Assembly (NCBI GenBank): GCA_041737835.1
Contig: JBGSQY010000004.1
DNA: 64,000 nt
Reading direction: 5' to 3' (one strand)
Source: Bythopirellula sp041737835
GTDB lineage: Bacteria; Planctomycetota; Planctomycetia; Pirellulales; Lacipirellulaceae
The notes under the pieces are model-generated. The model did not search any database. It was not told where the DNA came from and was given only the letters and a program-made list of their open reading frames with translations. Below are positions 43,601 through 51,859 of the stretch, piece after piece (positions within the stretch are counted from its first letter, which is position 1; every line of letters begins with the position of its first letter). The translations under genes and the position numbers were made by a program.

Positions 43601-45228
43601 GTAACGGCGAAATCGCGTTGGTCGACGAAAGAGGCCGCGAGGTCGAGAAGTACGAAGTCCCCGCCGGTGCCGTGATCAAGGTCAAGGAGAACGAAGATGT
43701 CGCTCCTGGTGCGGTGCTTTGCGAATGGGATCCGCACAGTATTCCGATTCTTTCGGAAACTGGCGGTAAGGTTCGCTTCGAAGATTTGGTCGAAGGCGAA
43801 ACCATCCGCGGCGAAATGGACCCCAGCGGCAAGAAACGCTTTGTGATCATGGAACACAAGGGCGACTTGCATCCGCAGATCGTGGTCGAAGACCCAGCCG
43901 ACGGAAAAATTCTCGACTTCTACTACATGCCCGAGCGGGCTCACTTGGAAGTCGACGAAGGTCAGGTCATCTCGCCGGGTACGTTGGTGGCCAAGACTCC
44001 GCGCGAAGCGTCGGGTACTCAGGACATCACGGGCGGTTTGCCTCGCGTGACCGAAATTTTCGAAGCACGCAAGCCACGCGATCCCGCGGTGATTGCCGAG
44101 ATCGATGGCACGGTAGAAATCTTGGGCGAGAAGAAGCGCGGCAAGCGTTCGATTATCGTTCGCAGCGAAACCGGCATCGAGCGTGAGCACTTGGTCACGC
44201 ACAGCAAGCACTTACGCGTGCATGCCGGCGACAAAGTGCGTGCTGGTGAAGCGTTGGTCGATGGCCCGCTGGTGCCGCACGACATTTTGCGGATTTCGGG
44301 CGAGGAAGCTGTGCATCAGTACCTCACTCGCGAAATCCAAAACGTGTACCGCAGCCAACGCGTGGAAATCAACGACAAGCACATCGAGATCATCGTTTCG
44401 CAGATGCTTCGCAAAGTGCGGGTTGAATCACCGGGCGATACTGATTTGCTGCCGGGCAGCGTGATCGACAAGTACGATTTCCGCAAAGCCAACGAAGCGA
44501 TTTCGAAATGCCTGCGAATCAGTCACAAGGGTGACAGCGAGTTTGCCGAGGGCGCGATTGTGCCCAAGGACGTACTCGAGCAAGCCAACGCTCAGATCGA
44601 AGCTTTGGGTGGCGACCTGGCCAAGGGCGCCAAGCCCAAGATGGCCACGGCCAGCACCCAGCTCTTGGGTATTACCAAGGCGTCGGTGCAAAGCTCCAGC
44701 TTTATCTCTGCGGCAAGCTTCCAAGAAACGACCAAGGTGCTCACCGAAGCCGCGCTCGCCGGAAAGACCGACTACTTGGTCGGTTTGAAGGAGAACGTCA
44801 TCCTCGGCCACTTGATTCCCGCGGGGACCGGATTCCACACGATTCAAGAATCGGAAGTGCGAATCTCGCCAGATGCCCTCGAAGCCCTGGCGTCCGAGAA
44901 GGAACGAGTGCTCGAACGGTCGTTCCCGTTGTTGGATTCCGCCCTGCAATCGCGAGGTGGTGGCGGTGGTGTTCCCAAGAATGGCGATAGCGAGCCGTTT
45001 ATCACCGATACCTACGGCGACGAGCCCGTCTTCAAGAGCGAAGCTCCTTCGGGGCTCGACGCCTTGCTGGGGATGAGCTCCGCCGAAATGCCCGAAGAGT
45101 TGCCACCATTGCCCCCCGGCTTGGGCGGTGATGCGTTTGGCGAGACTGCCGACGACCCCGTGGATTTTGCCAGCGAGCCTGACGACTTCGGCGGTGACGA
45201 TGATTTCGGCGACGACGACGACTTTTAA
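40696..45228 (+). CDS. rpoC: RNA polymerase beta' subunit
   Basis: 1510 residues. The zinc ribbon [21 protein letters not shown] is near residue 70. The catalytic Mg site is [12 protein letters not shown], and the second zinc site is HDCKTTQG with [13 protein letters not shown]. Trigger-loop and bridge-helix parts are [21 protein letters not shown]. The end is extended: after the conserved [17 protein letters not shown] region there is an acidic tail finishing [15 protein letters not shown]. A REP palindrome begins on the very next base after the stop codon. Confidence 0.98.
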   Translation: [1510 protein letters not shown]

Positions 45229-45256
45229 GGCGAGCGGGGGACGTAAGTCCCCTGCA
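45229..45256. repeat. REP palindrome abutting rpoC
   Basis: 28 bp: GGCGAGCG, then GGGGAC, GTAA, GTCCCC, TGCA. The inner stem is GGGGAC/GTCCCC. It is near-identical to the copies at 50982-51009 and 51664-51691 that flank the RAYT gene. It starts immediately after the rpoC TAA. Confidence 0.8.
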
Positions 45257-45388
45257 ATGTCCTGAAGTCCCCGAAAAACGTGGGAAGTTACGACTTCTCA
45301 CGCTCCGTACCCCGGTTGACCATCAACCGCGGGCGCGATAAATTGATTGGTTCACTATTTCCCGAGAGTGTTATTAGAAGGCCTGTCG

Positions 45389-45757
45389 ATGCCAACAGTT
45401 AACCAGCTCGTTCGCAAGAACCGCAAGCAAAAACGCAAGTTCAGCAAGTCACCGGTGTTGCAGAAATGCCCGCAGAAACGCGGTGTTTGTTTGCAGGTGC
45501 GAACGATGACCCCGAAGAAGCCGAACTCGGCACTTCGCAAGATTACCCGTGTGCGTCTTTCCAACGGCAAGGAAGTCACGGTCTACATCCCCGGCGAAGG
45601 CCACAGCCTGCAAGAACACAGCATCGTGCTCGTGCGTGGCGGTCGTGTGCGTGACCTTCCCGGCGTGCGTTACCACGTTGTTCGCGGTGCCTTGGATACC
45701 TTGGGCGTCGTGGGTCGTAAGCAATCTCGCAGCCTCTACGGTGCGAAAAAGTCATAA
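45389..45757 (+). CDS. rpsL: Ribosomal protein S12
   Basis: 122 residues, starting [34 protein letters not shown]. The decoding-site motif [11 protein letters not shown] and [25 protein letters not shown]-type loop are present. The PNSALRK lysine is the classic streptomycin-resistance position and is wild type (Lys). The ATG at 45389 is chosen since the frame's upstream residues (from 45347) are not part of S12. It begins the str operon. Confidence 0.97.
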   Translation: [122 protein letters not shown]

Positions 45758-45796
45758 GTAATTTAATTAGTCAAGAAAAAGTATAAGCAGTTTCCT

Positions 45797-46267
45797 ATGC
45801 CACGCATTACCGCAAGTCGCAAACAGTTGAAGCCCGATCCGCTGTATGGTTCGCTCCTCGCCGGCAAATTCATCAATTGCTTGATGCACGACGGCAAGAA
45901 GGCCGTTGCTCAGGGTGTGTTCTACGACGCACTCGACATCGTTCGCGAGCGGATTCCCAACGAAGAGCCGATCAACGTTTTCACTCAAGCGATCGAAAAC
46001 GTGAAGCCTTCCATCGAAGTTCGCTCGAAGCGCGTCGGTGGTGCCGCCTACCAAGTGCCGATGCAAGTTGGTCGCACTCGGCAGCAATCCTTGTCGTTCC
46101 GCTGGATTCTCTCCGCGGTTCGCGACAAGAAGGGCCGCCCCACGGCACAGAAGCTCGCCGACGAGTTGGCCGCCGCTTACAACCGTGAAGGTGCGGCGAT
46201 GACCAAGCGTGAAAACGTCCATCGTATGGCCGACGCCAACAAGGCATTTGCTCACTTCGGTTGGTAA
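45797..46267 (+). CDS. rpsG: Ribosomal protein S7
   Basis: 156 residues, with PRITASRKQLKPDPLYGSLLAGKFINCLMHDGKKAVAQGVFYDAL and the typical VKPSIEVRSKRVGGAAYQVPMQVGRTRQQSLSFRWI. S7 starts assembly of the 30S head. It follows rpsL by 39 bp. A strong intrinsic terminator follows, so the str operon is cut here before fusA. Confidence 0.97.
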   Translation: MPRITASRKQLKPDPLYGSLLAGKFINCLMHDGKKAVAQGVFYDALDIVRERIPNEEPINVFTQAIENVKPSIEVRSKRVGGAAYQVPMQVGRTRQQSLSFRWILSAVRDKKGRPTAQKLADELAAAYNREGAAMTKRENVHRMADANKAFAHFGW

Positions 46268-46281
46268 TTTCCAAACCAGAC

Positions 46282-46341
46282 AGCTAGGGGTTGGGGGTTA
46301 GGGTGCCAAGGCATCCTACCCCGCGGTTCCTAGCTTTTTTT
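46282..46341 (+). terminator. Intrinsic terminator after rpsG
   Basis: AGCTAGG (46282-46288) pairs with CCTAGCT (46329-46335). The inner stem is GGGGTTAGGGTGCC with GGCATCCTACCCC, and a run of seven T follows. It separates rpsL-rpsG from the tautomerase-fusA pair, so fusA should have its own promoter or rely on read-through. Confidence 0.8.
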
Positions 46342-46370
46342 ATGCGCACTGCGATCGAGGAATATGCTCC

Positions 46371-46580
46371 ATGCCCTACGTCAACGTGCAACTCACGCCC
46401 GAGAATCTCACCCGCGAAAAGAAATCACAGCTCGTCGCGGCAATCACAAAAGCGCTGGTGGACATCCTCGACAAAAAGCCTGAACAGACTCATATCGTTA
46501 TCCAAGAAATTGCCGAAGAGAACTGGGGCTTCGCGGGTCAACTGACCGACGACTATCGTAAGTCCAAACATCAAACCTGA
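46371..46580 (+). CDS. 4-oxalocrotonate tautomerase-family enzyme
   Basis: 69 residues. It starts MPYVNVQLTPENLTREKKSQLVAAITKALVDILDK, the 4-OT fold. Pro2 becomes the N-terminal catalytic base after Met removal. PEQTHIVIQEIAEENWGFAG is the usual second half. The family isomerises enol/keto acids; the substrate is unknown. Its TGA stop overlaps the fusA ATG by one base, so fusA translation is probably coupled to it. A tautomerase gene between rpsG and fusA is unusual. Confidence 0.88.
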   Translation: MPYVNVQLTPENLTREKKSQLVAAITKALVDILDKKPEQTHIVIQEIAEENWGFAGQLTDDYRKSKHQT

Positions 46581-48700
46581 TGGCTACAAACCTCTCCAAA
46601 ATTCGCAACATTGGGATCATCGCCCACATCGATGCCGGCAAGACAACCGTCACCGAGCGGATGTTGTTTGCCTCGGGCGCGAAACATCGCGCTGGGGAAG
46701 TCGACCGTGGCACGACAACCACCGACGATGACGCCGAAGAAGCCGAACGCGGCATCACGATCTACTCGGCGTGCGTGGCGTTTCCTTGGAACGACGTGCT
46801 GATCAATCTCATCGATACCCCGGGGCACGTCGATTTCACGGCTGAAGTCGAGCGTAGCCTGCGCGTGCTTGATGGCGCGGTGATTGTGTTTTCGGCTCGT
46901 GAAGGGGTTGAAGCCCAAAGTGAAACCGTCTGGCGGCAGGCCGACAAATACAAAGTCGCACGCCTCGCGTTCATCAACAAGCTCGACCGCGAAGGGGCCG
47001 ATTTCGAAGCCGTTTACGCAGAACTCAAGCAGCGGCTGCATGCCCGCCCCGTGGCGGTTCAGATTCCCGTTGGTTTAGGACCCGCTCACGTGGCCGATCC
47101 TTTTCGTGGCATCATCGATCTCGTGAAAATGAAGATGCTCACGTTCCCCGAGGGAAAAGAAGGTCGCAAAATTATTGAGGCCGACGTTCCCGAGGACTTG
47201 CTCGATCTGGCCACGATGTGGCGGGACGACATGCTCAGCGAACTGTCGAACTTCAACGATGAGTTGATGGAACGTGTTCTTTCCGAGGAACCCGTCCCCG
47301 TAGCACTGATTCACAAAGTGCTCCGCGAGGCGACCGTCCACTTGCATATCCAGCCGGTGCTGTGTGGTTCGGCGCTGCATGGGGTTGGCGTGCAGCCTTT
47401 GCTGGACGGCGTGGCCGCTTATTTGCCGAACCCCACCGAAGTGCCGCCGGTTGTGGGCGTTGATCCCACGGGCAAAACCGACCATCATCGCAAATCGCAC
47501 AAGCACGACGACAACGAACCGCTGGTCACAGTCACTCGCAACCCGGACCCCAACGAGCCGTTTTGTGGGCTCGTGTTCAAAGTCCTGCCGTACAAGACAG
47601 GCGATCTCTCGTGGGTGCGAATTTACTCGGGCACGCTCAAAGGCAACAGCCGGGTGCTTAATGCCACGCGCGACAAAAAAGAAAACGTCGCCCAATTGTG
47701 GCGGATCCACGCGAGCAAGAAAGACGAGCAGCTTGAATCGGCCCAAGCCGGCGACATCGTGGGCATCATCGGCCTTCGCGATTCGATCACCGGTGACACG
47801 CTTTGTGATACGCGCGCGCCGATTGTGCTCGAATCAATTGAGTTCCCCGAGACCGTGATCTCGATGGCGATCGAGCCGGAGAGCACTGCCGACAAAAAGA
47901 AGCTCTCCGATGCGCTCGCTATGCTCCGCAAACAGGATCCCACGTTCGCGGCGAGTGAGAACGAAGAAACCGGCCAAACGCTCATCAGCGGCATGGGGGA
48001 ATTGCATCTTGAAGTGATTCAGCATCGCTTGCAACGTGATTTCGGCCTTAAAGTGAAGGTTCACAATCCGCGGGTGAGCTATCGCGAAACCATCGCTGGC
48101 CCGGCCGAGGCCGTCGGTGAGTGCAATCGTTTAATGAACGGCGTGCAACACATCGCCGACGTCAAGATTCACATCGAGCCTTACGACTCGCCGACGGGCG
48201 CGAATGTGATATCCAACGCACTCGATCACGGTTTGCCTGCCGAGATGCTCGCAGTGGTGCTTGAAGAACTCGAGAACGCGGCAGCCAGCGGAGGCCTGTT
48301 GGGTTTTCCCTTGATGCGGGTTAAAGCTCGCTTGCTCGGCGGCACGGTCCACGAAACCGGCAGTAGCGAGATTGCCTTCCGCACCGCTGCGCATCTAGCA
48401 TTCGACGCGGCGCTCCGCGCGGCTGGTGAAGTCTTGCTCGAACCGATTATGAGACTTGAAGTTTCCACGCCCGATGATCACGTGGGCGATTTGATCAATG
48501 ATTTGCAGCAACGTCGCGCGATTATCAACGATCAAGAATCCCGAGGTGGCCGCACGGTAATTCATGCCCAGGCGCCTCTGGAGAAACTCTTTGGCTACTC
48601 CAGCGCGATGCGCAGCTTAAGCCAAGGCCGTGCTAGCTGCTCGATGCAGCCCAGCACATACAGCCCCGCGCCCGACGAAGTGCTGCAGCGGTTTAGCTAG
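46580..48700 (+). CDS. fusA: Elongation factor G
   Basis: 706 residues. GTPase motifs are AHIDAGKTT, DTPGHVDF and NKLD; the switch region reads RGITIYSACVAFPW. Domain III holds TLISGMGELHLEVI, domain IV PRVSYRETI, and the C-terminal part PIMRLEVSTPDDHVGDLINDLQQRR. Translocation of the ribosome is the family role. NKLDREGADF, the Tyr in RGITIYSA and the CGSALHGVGVQPLLDGV loop differ a little from the commonest EF-G type, but the str-operon position supports the housekeeping factor. It overlaps the tautomerase gene by one base. Confidence 0.92.
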   Translation: MATNLSKIRNIGIIAHIDAGKTTVTERMLFASGAKHRAGEVDRGTTTTDDDAEEAERGITIYSACVAFPWNDVLINLIDTPGHVDFTAEVERSLRVLDGAVIVFSAREGVEAQSETVWRQADKYKVARLAFINKLDREGADFEAVYAELKQRLHARPVAVQIPVGLGPAHVADPFRGIIDLVKMKMLTFPEGKEGRKIIEADVPEDLLDLATMWRDDMLSELSNFNDELMERVLSEEPVPVALIHKVLREATVHLHIQPVLCGSALHGVGVQPLLDGVAAYLPNPTEVPPVVGVDPTGKTDHHRKSHKHDDNEPLVTVTRNPDPNEPFCGLVFKVLPYKTGDLSWVRIYSGTLKGNSRVLNATRDKKENVAQLWRIHASKKDEQLESAQAGDIVGIIGLRDSITGDTLCDTRAPIVLESIEFPETVISMAIEPESTADKKKLSDALAMLRKQDPTFAASENEETGQTLISGMGELHLEVIQHRLQRDFGLKVKVHNPRVSYRETIAGPAEAVGECNRLMNGVQHIADVKIHIEPYDSPTGANVISNALDHGLPAEMLAVVLEELENAAASGGLLGFPLMRVKARLLGGTVHETGSSEIAFRTAAHLAFDAALRAAGEVLLEPIMRLEVSTPDDHVGDLINDLQQRRAIINDQESRGGRTVIHAQAPLEKLFGYSSAMRSLSQGRASCSMQPSTYSPAPDEVLQRFS

Positions 48701-49210
48701 CCGTTTTACTCCGGATTATTGCAAGGAGTCGCTCGTGACAGCCTATTCAGCGTAGGAGGTTACGGTAATCTGGCGACGACAGCGGAGTTGTCCTTCCATT
48801 TTTGGGGTTTTTTTCTGGACAAGCTGTTCGTATCTGTTACCGTATTGTTACTTTCGTCGTCTGTGCACCGGGCGGATTTTAAGAAATCCAGCAGAAGGAT
48901 TTTTTGCCCGCGTACAGCACGAACGGTTAGCTATTCAAAAATATCCGGAATATACGCTCGTTTTGGTGAGCGACAAGTTAGTCGTGCCAGTCCCTGGCGT
49001 TTCTCATATTGGGCGGCACTTAGGCGTGAAACAGTTTCTTGAGCACTTGTGTGCGAATTAAAATCGTGAATTGAGCGAAGAGTTCTTTTGTTTGGGAGTA
49101 AGGGCCGTGGCACGGTCGAAGTTCGGCTTTGAGATAGAGTCGGTCGCCAATTCTTTCCAAACCCGCCCACTGAGGGACATTAGGTTCAGTCATTAGAGGT
49201 CAATGATCAA
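48701..49210. other. Spacer between fusA and the GH16 gene
   Basis: 510 bp. I find no supported gene: a 107-codon frame from a TTG at 48719 has no recognisable domain. There is no clear terminator and no repeat of the kinds found elsewhere. It marks the left edge of the accessory stretch inserted between str and S10 genes. Confidence 0.5.
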
Positions 49211-50980
49211 ATGAATAATCATCGTGTGCCCCGCCAAGTTCTGAGATTTCTATTCCTGTTAACCACGGCAATTTTGTTGACTGCGAACGTCTCGCATGCC
49301 CAGATCGGCAATCTGCTCTGGGAAGAGAATTTCAACAACCTTGATAACTGGATCGAGGAAACTGGCAACGGCAACTGGGGGTGGGGCAATGGCGAGCTCC
49401 AGTATTACTCACCGAATAACGTCGACATCGCCACGGTCCCGGGCGAAACGGGCAACAACGCCCTGCGCATCACTGCCAAGCAAGAGAGCGGCCCCGGCAT
49501 TGTCGATCAATGGGGCAATCCGTTGAACTACACATCGGGCAAGGTCGTTTCGAAATCCAAAGTTGCTGTTCACTATGGCATGATCGAAACGCGAGTCAGA
49601 GTGCCCAACCTCGACCTCGGCGGCTGGCCGGCTGTGTGGATGCTCGGCACGTCAAACTGGGATTGGCCCCGCAAGGGCGAAATCGACATCATGGAGATGG
49701 GGGGCAAAAAGGTTTTTCGTGATCTGCACGACTCCCACAACGGCGGCAACGGACTCAACAACTCGACGGTCAATCAGACCGTCGGTGCCAACGCGATCTT
49801 CTATTCACCTGATGCCGTCACGCCGGAGAATCCGACCGGAGCGGCTAGCATCGCTTGGGATCCCGATGACGATTATGTGCGGCCTTACTACAACTATTCT
49901 CCCGGGCTTGCGGAACGCTTTCTCACCTACCGCACCTATTGGGACGAGAACAGCCTGAGAATGACTGTGATCGACAACAACGTCGAGCACGATTTGTTTG
50001 CGACTCCCTTTACGATCGACGACGATTCTGACGAGTTCAGGCATCCTTTCTACCTGATCGCCAACATGGCCATCGGTGGTGCCTATACCGACGCCTATCA
50101 ACTCGGAAATCCTGGCAGCGGCCAGCCGGTTTCAATGCCCCTTCAGGCCCACATGTACGTCGATTACATCAAAGCCTACGAGTGGAACGGTCAGGGGTCG
50201 GTTCACGTTGGCCCGCCCACTGCGCAAAGCCAATCGTTTGGTATCTTCACCGACAACACCCCCACCAACGGCAAGTTGACTCCCGGACTCGATGCAGAAA
50301 TCTTCGTTTGGGAAGGAACCCTTGCCGACTCTACGATTCCACCGCTTGAGGGCGATAATTCCATGTCGTGGCAAACGACGGGCAAGGGGTGGTTTGGCGC
50401 CGGTGTGATGTCGCATCAGCCACTCAACTTGCTCGGCTTTGAAGAAGGGCATCTCAATTTCGATATTCAGATCCCCGCGAACGTCAGTTTCAAAATTGGC
50501 ATCATCGACGCTTGGGGGAACCAACAGTACGTGAGTTTCCCCGCCTTCCAGACCACGTATGGTCTGGCCCGCAACGGCCAATGGGGACAGGCTTCGATTC
50601 CGGTGAGCGACATCCGCGGAACCGCCATCGATCTGCGGATGTTGAACTATTCGTTCGTTATTCTCGAAGAGAGCGGCACCGCAGCCACTTTCGCCGTCGA
50701 CAACATCTATTGGGACGCTCCTGTTGCAACTCTCCCCGGCGACTTTGACGGAGATGGCGACGTAGACGGCCGCGATTTGCTTGCCTGGCAACGCAATCTG
50801 AGCCTAGGCAATCTGGCCGACTGGCAATTGAACTACGGTACAAATGCCCTAAATGCCGCGGAAGCCGTGACCGCGGTCCCCGAGCCATCGAGTCTGTTGC
50901 TGCTCGTGTCGGTGTTCGCGGTGGCGGCAGGGGGGCGACGCTCCCTTCGCCCTAGTATTGTATACATAAGTACACTATAA
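49211..50980 (+). CDS. Secreted GH16 beta-glucanase with dockerin-like motif and PEP-CTERM
   Basis: 589 residues. The signal peptide ends near NVSHAQ. The GH16 domain (residues ~35-320) has WEENFNNLDNWIEETGN.NWGWGNGELQYY and the catalytic EIDIMEMG (nucleophile Glu157, acid/base Glu162). Family members cut laminarin, agar, carrageenan or lichenan; beta-1,3-glucanase is the likeliest. A C-terminal carbohydrate-binding-like beta domain follows (residues ~340-505), then GDFDGDGDVDGRDLLAWQRN and VPEPSSLLLLVSVFAVAAGGRRS. After the basic cluster there is an unusual extra tail (LRPSIVYISTL) that runs up to a REP sequence 1 bp beyond the stop. Confidence 0.88.
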   Translation: MNNHRVPRQVLRFLFLLTTAILLTANVSHAQIGNLLWEENFNNLDNWIEETGNGNWGWGNGELQYYSPNNVDIATVPGETGNNALRITAKQESGPGIVDQWGNPLNYTSGKVVSKSKVAVHYGMIETRVRVPNLDLGGWPAVWMLGTSNWDWPRKGEIDIMEMGGKKVFRDLHDSHNGGNGLNNSTVNQTVGANAIFYSPDAVTPENPTGAASIAWDPDDDYVRPYYNYSPGLAERFLTYRTYWDENSLRMTVIDNNVEHDLFATPFTIDDDSDEFRHPFYLIANMAIGGAYTDAYQLGNPGSGQPVSMPLQAHMYVDYIKAYEWNGQGSVHVGPPTAQSQSFGIFTDNTPTNGKLTPGLDAEIFVWEGTLADSTIPPLEGDNSMSWQTTGKGWFGAGVMSHQPLNLLGFEEGHLNFDIQIPANVSFKIGIIDAWGNQQYVSFPAFQTTYGLARNGQWGQASIPVSDIRGTAIDLRMLNYSFVILEESGTAATFAVDNIYWDAPVATLPGDFDGDGDVDGRDLLAWQRNLSLGNLADWQLNYGTNALNAAEAVTAVPEPSSLLLLVSVFAVAAGGRRSLRPSIVYISTL

Positions 50981-50981
50981 T

Positions 50982-51009
50982 GGCGAGCGGGGGACATAAG
51001 TCCCCTGCA
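50982..51009. repeat. REP palindrome upstream of the RAYT gene
   Basis: 28 bp of the same sequence family as 45229-45256, differing by one base in the loop (ATAA instead of GTAA). It lies 1 bp after the GH16 stop and 57 bp before the transposase start. Confidence 0.8.
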
Positions 51010-51065
51010 TACTCTGCAATTCGTTGTGTACTACAAACCCCGCCCACCGCATGGGAGTATCTTCC

Positions 51066-51647
51066 ATGTTCGACCCTACGCTGCGCTATTGGCTCCTCAC
51101 CTGGACTACCTACGGCACGTGGTTACCGGGCGATGATCGCGGCTTTGTCAGCACGGTGCGAAGCTCAAGTTTCGACCGTTGGCGAAAAGAGAATATCCGC
51201 GGTACGACTCATAGTCGCTCCATGCCTGGGCTCGAGCGAGCGGCTCGCTCGCGACTTAAGTCCCCGCCGATTCTCTTAAATACAGCACAGGCTGCTGCCG
51301 TTCTCGATCAGTTTCACGAAACAGCGTCGTATCGCGACTGGCAGTGCCTTGCGGTCGCGATCATGCGGAACCATATTCATTTGATTGTTAGCGCTCCCGG
51401 CGACCCTCAGCCCGATGTTTTGCTCAAGGATTTCAAATCGTATGCCAGCCGAGTCTTGAACAAGATTTGGGAGAAACCTCCTAGTGGCACATGGTGGACC
51501 GAGTCAGGTTCCAAACGCAAGAAGGCCACTTATCAATCTTTGGTGAACGCCGTGCGTTACGTGGCGAATCAAGAAAACCCGCTCCTCGTGTGGATTCATC
51601 CCGAGTGGCGGTGCGTACTCGACGATTCAACCCTTGCGCGAGGCTAA
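51066..51647 (+). CDS. REP-associated tyrosine transposase (RAYT)
   Basis: 193 residues of the Y1/HUH transposase fold. It opens LRYWLLTWTTYGTWLPGDDRG. The metal-binding HUH pair is in MRNHIHLIV (His103 and His105) and the catalytic Tyr126 is in KDFKSYASR. WWTESGSKRKKATYQSLVNAVRYVANQENP follows, typical of RAYTs. These single-copy domesticated proteins mobilise or process REP palindromes. Here REPs lie on both sides (50982-51009 and 51664-51691), and a third is behind rpoC. GGAG precedes the ATG at 51066; an in-frame GTG at 51024 was not used. Confidence 0.88.
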   Translation: MFDPTLRYWLLTWTTYGTWLPGDDRGFVSTVRSSSFDRWRKENIRGTTHSRSMPGLERAARSRLKSPPILLNTAQAAAVLDQFHETASYRDWQCLAVAIMRNHIHLIVSAPGDPQPDVLLKDFKSYASRVLNKIWEKPPSGTWWTESGSKRKKATYQSLVNAVRYVANQENPLLVWIHPEWRCVLDDSTLARG

Positions 51648-51691
51648 CGCCTCCCGCTCGCCCGGCGAGCGGGGGATGTTAATCCCCTGCA
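51640..51691. repeat. Compound REP element at the end of the RAYT gene
   Basis: Three hairpins in a row. GAGGC/GCCTC (51640-51653) contains the RAYT stop codon. CCCGCTCGCC/GGCGAGCGGG (51653-51673) is perfect with a 1-nt centre. GGGGAT/ATCCCC (51672-51687) belongs to the 28-bp REP unit at 51664-51691. Confidence 0.8.
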
Positions 51692-51793
51692 AGAACCCTG
51701 CATCAATCCCGCCTTTTTAGTGAAAGCCGTACTCCCAAGTGGCCAAAGATTCTTGCTGAAAATGGCCGCGCGATGTGGTAGAACGAGGTCGGT

Positions 51794-51822
51794 GGACTGT
51801 AGGACCGTGGACGATGGACCTA
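51794..51822 (+). repeat. GGAC-type heptameric array, copy 1
   Basis: GGACTGT, one extra A, GGACCGT, GGACGAT, GGACCTA. It is the same unit family as 52146-52173 (opposite strand) and 52254-52282. Confidence 0.65.
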
Positions 51823-51859
51823 CAGTAAATTTGACATGCCACGGTCTGGCGTTCACTTC

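Noticed and set aside
41089..44211. 1040-codon open frame antisense to rpoC
   Set aside because: Same reason: an antisense shadow of a highly biased essential gene, with no domain or start signal.
48719..49042. 107-codon frame after fusA
   Set aside because: TTG start without ribosome binding site, no domain, odd composition.
51230..51263. REP-like sequence (AGCGAGCGGCTCGCTCG, then CTTAAGTCCCC) inside the RAYT gene
   Set aside because: It encodes the normal AARSRLKSPP part of the family and lacks the full 28-bp REP; similarity may be chance.
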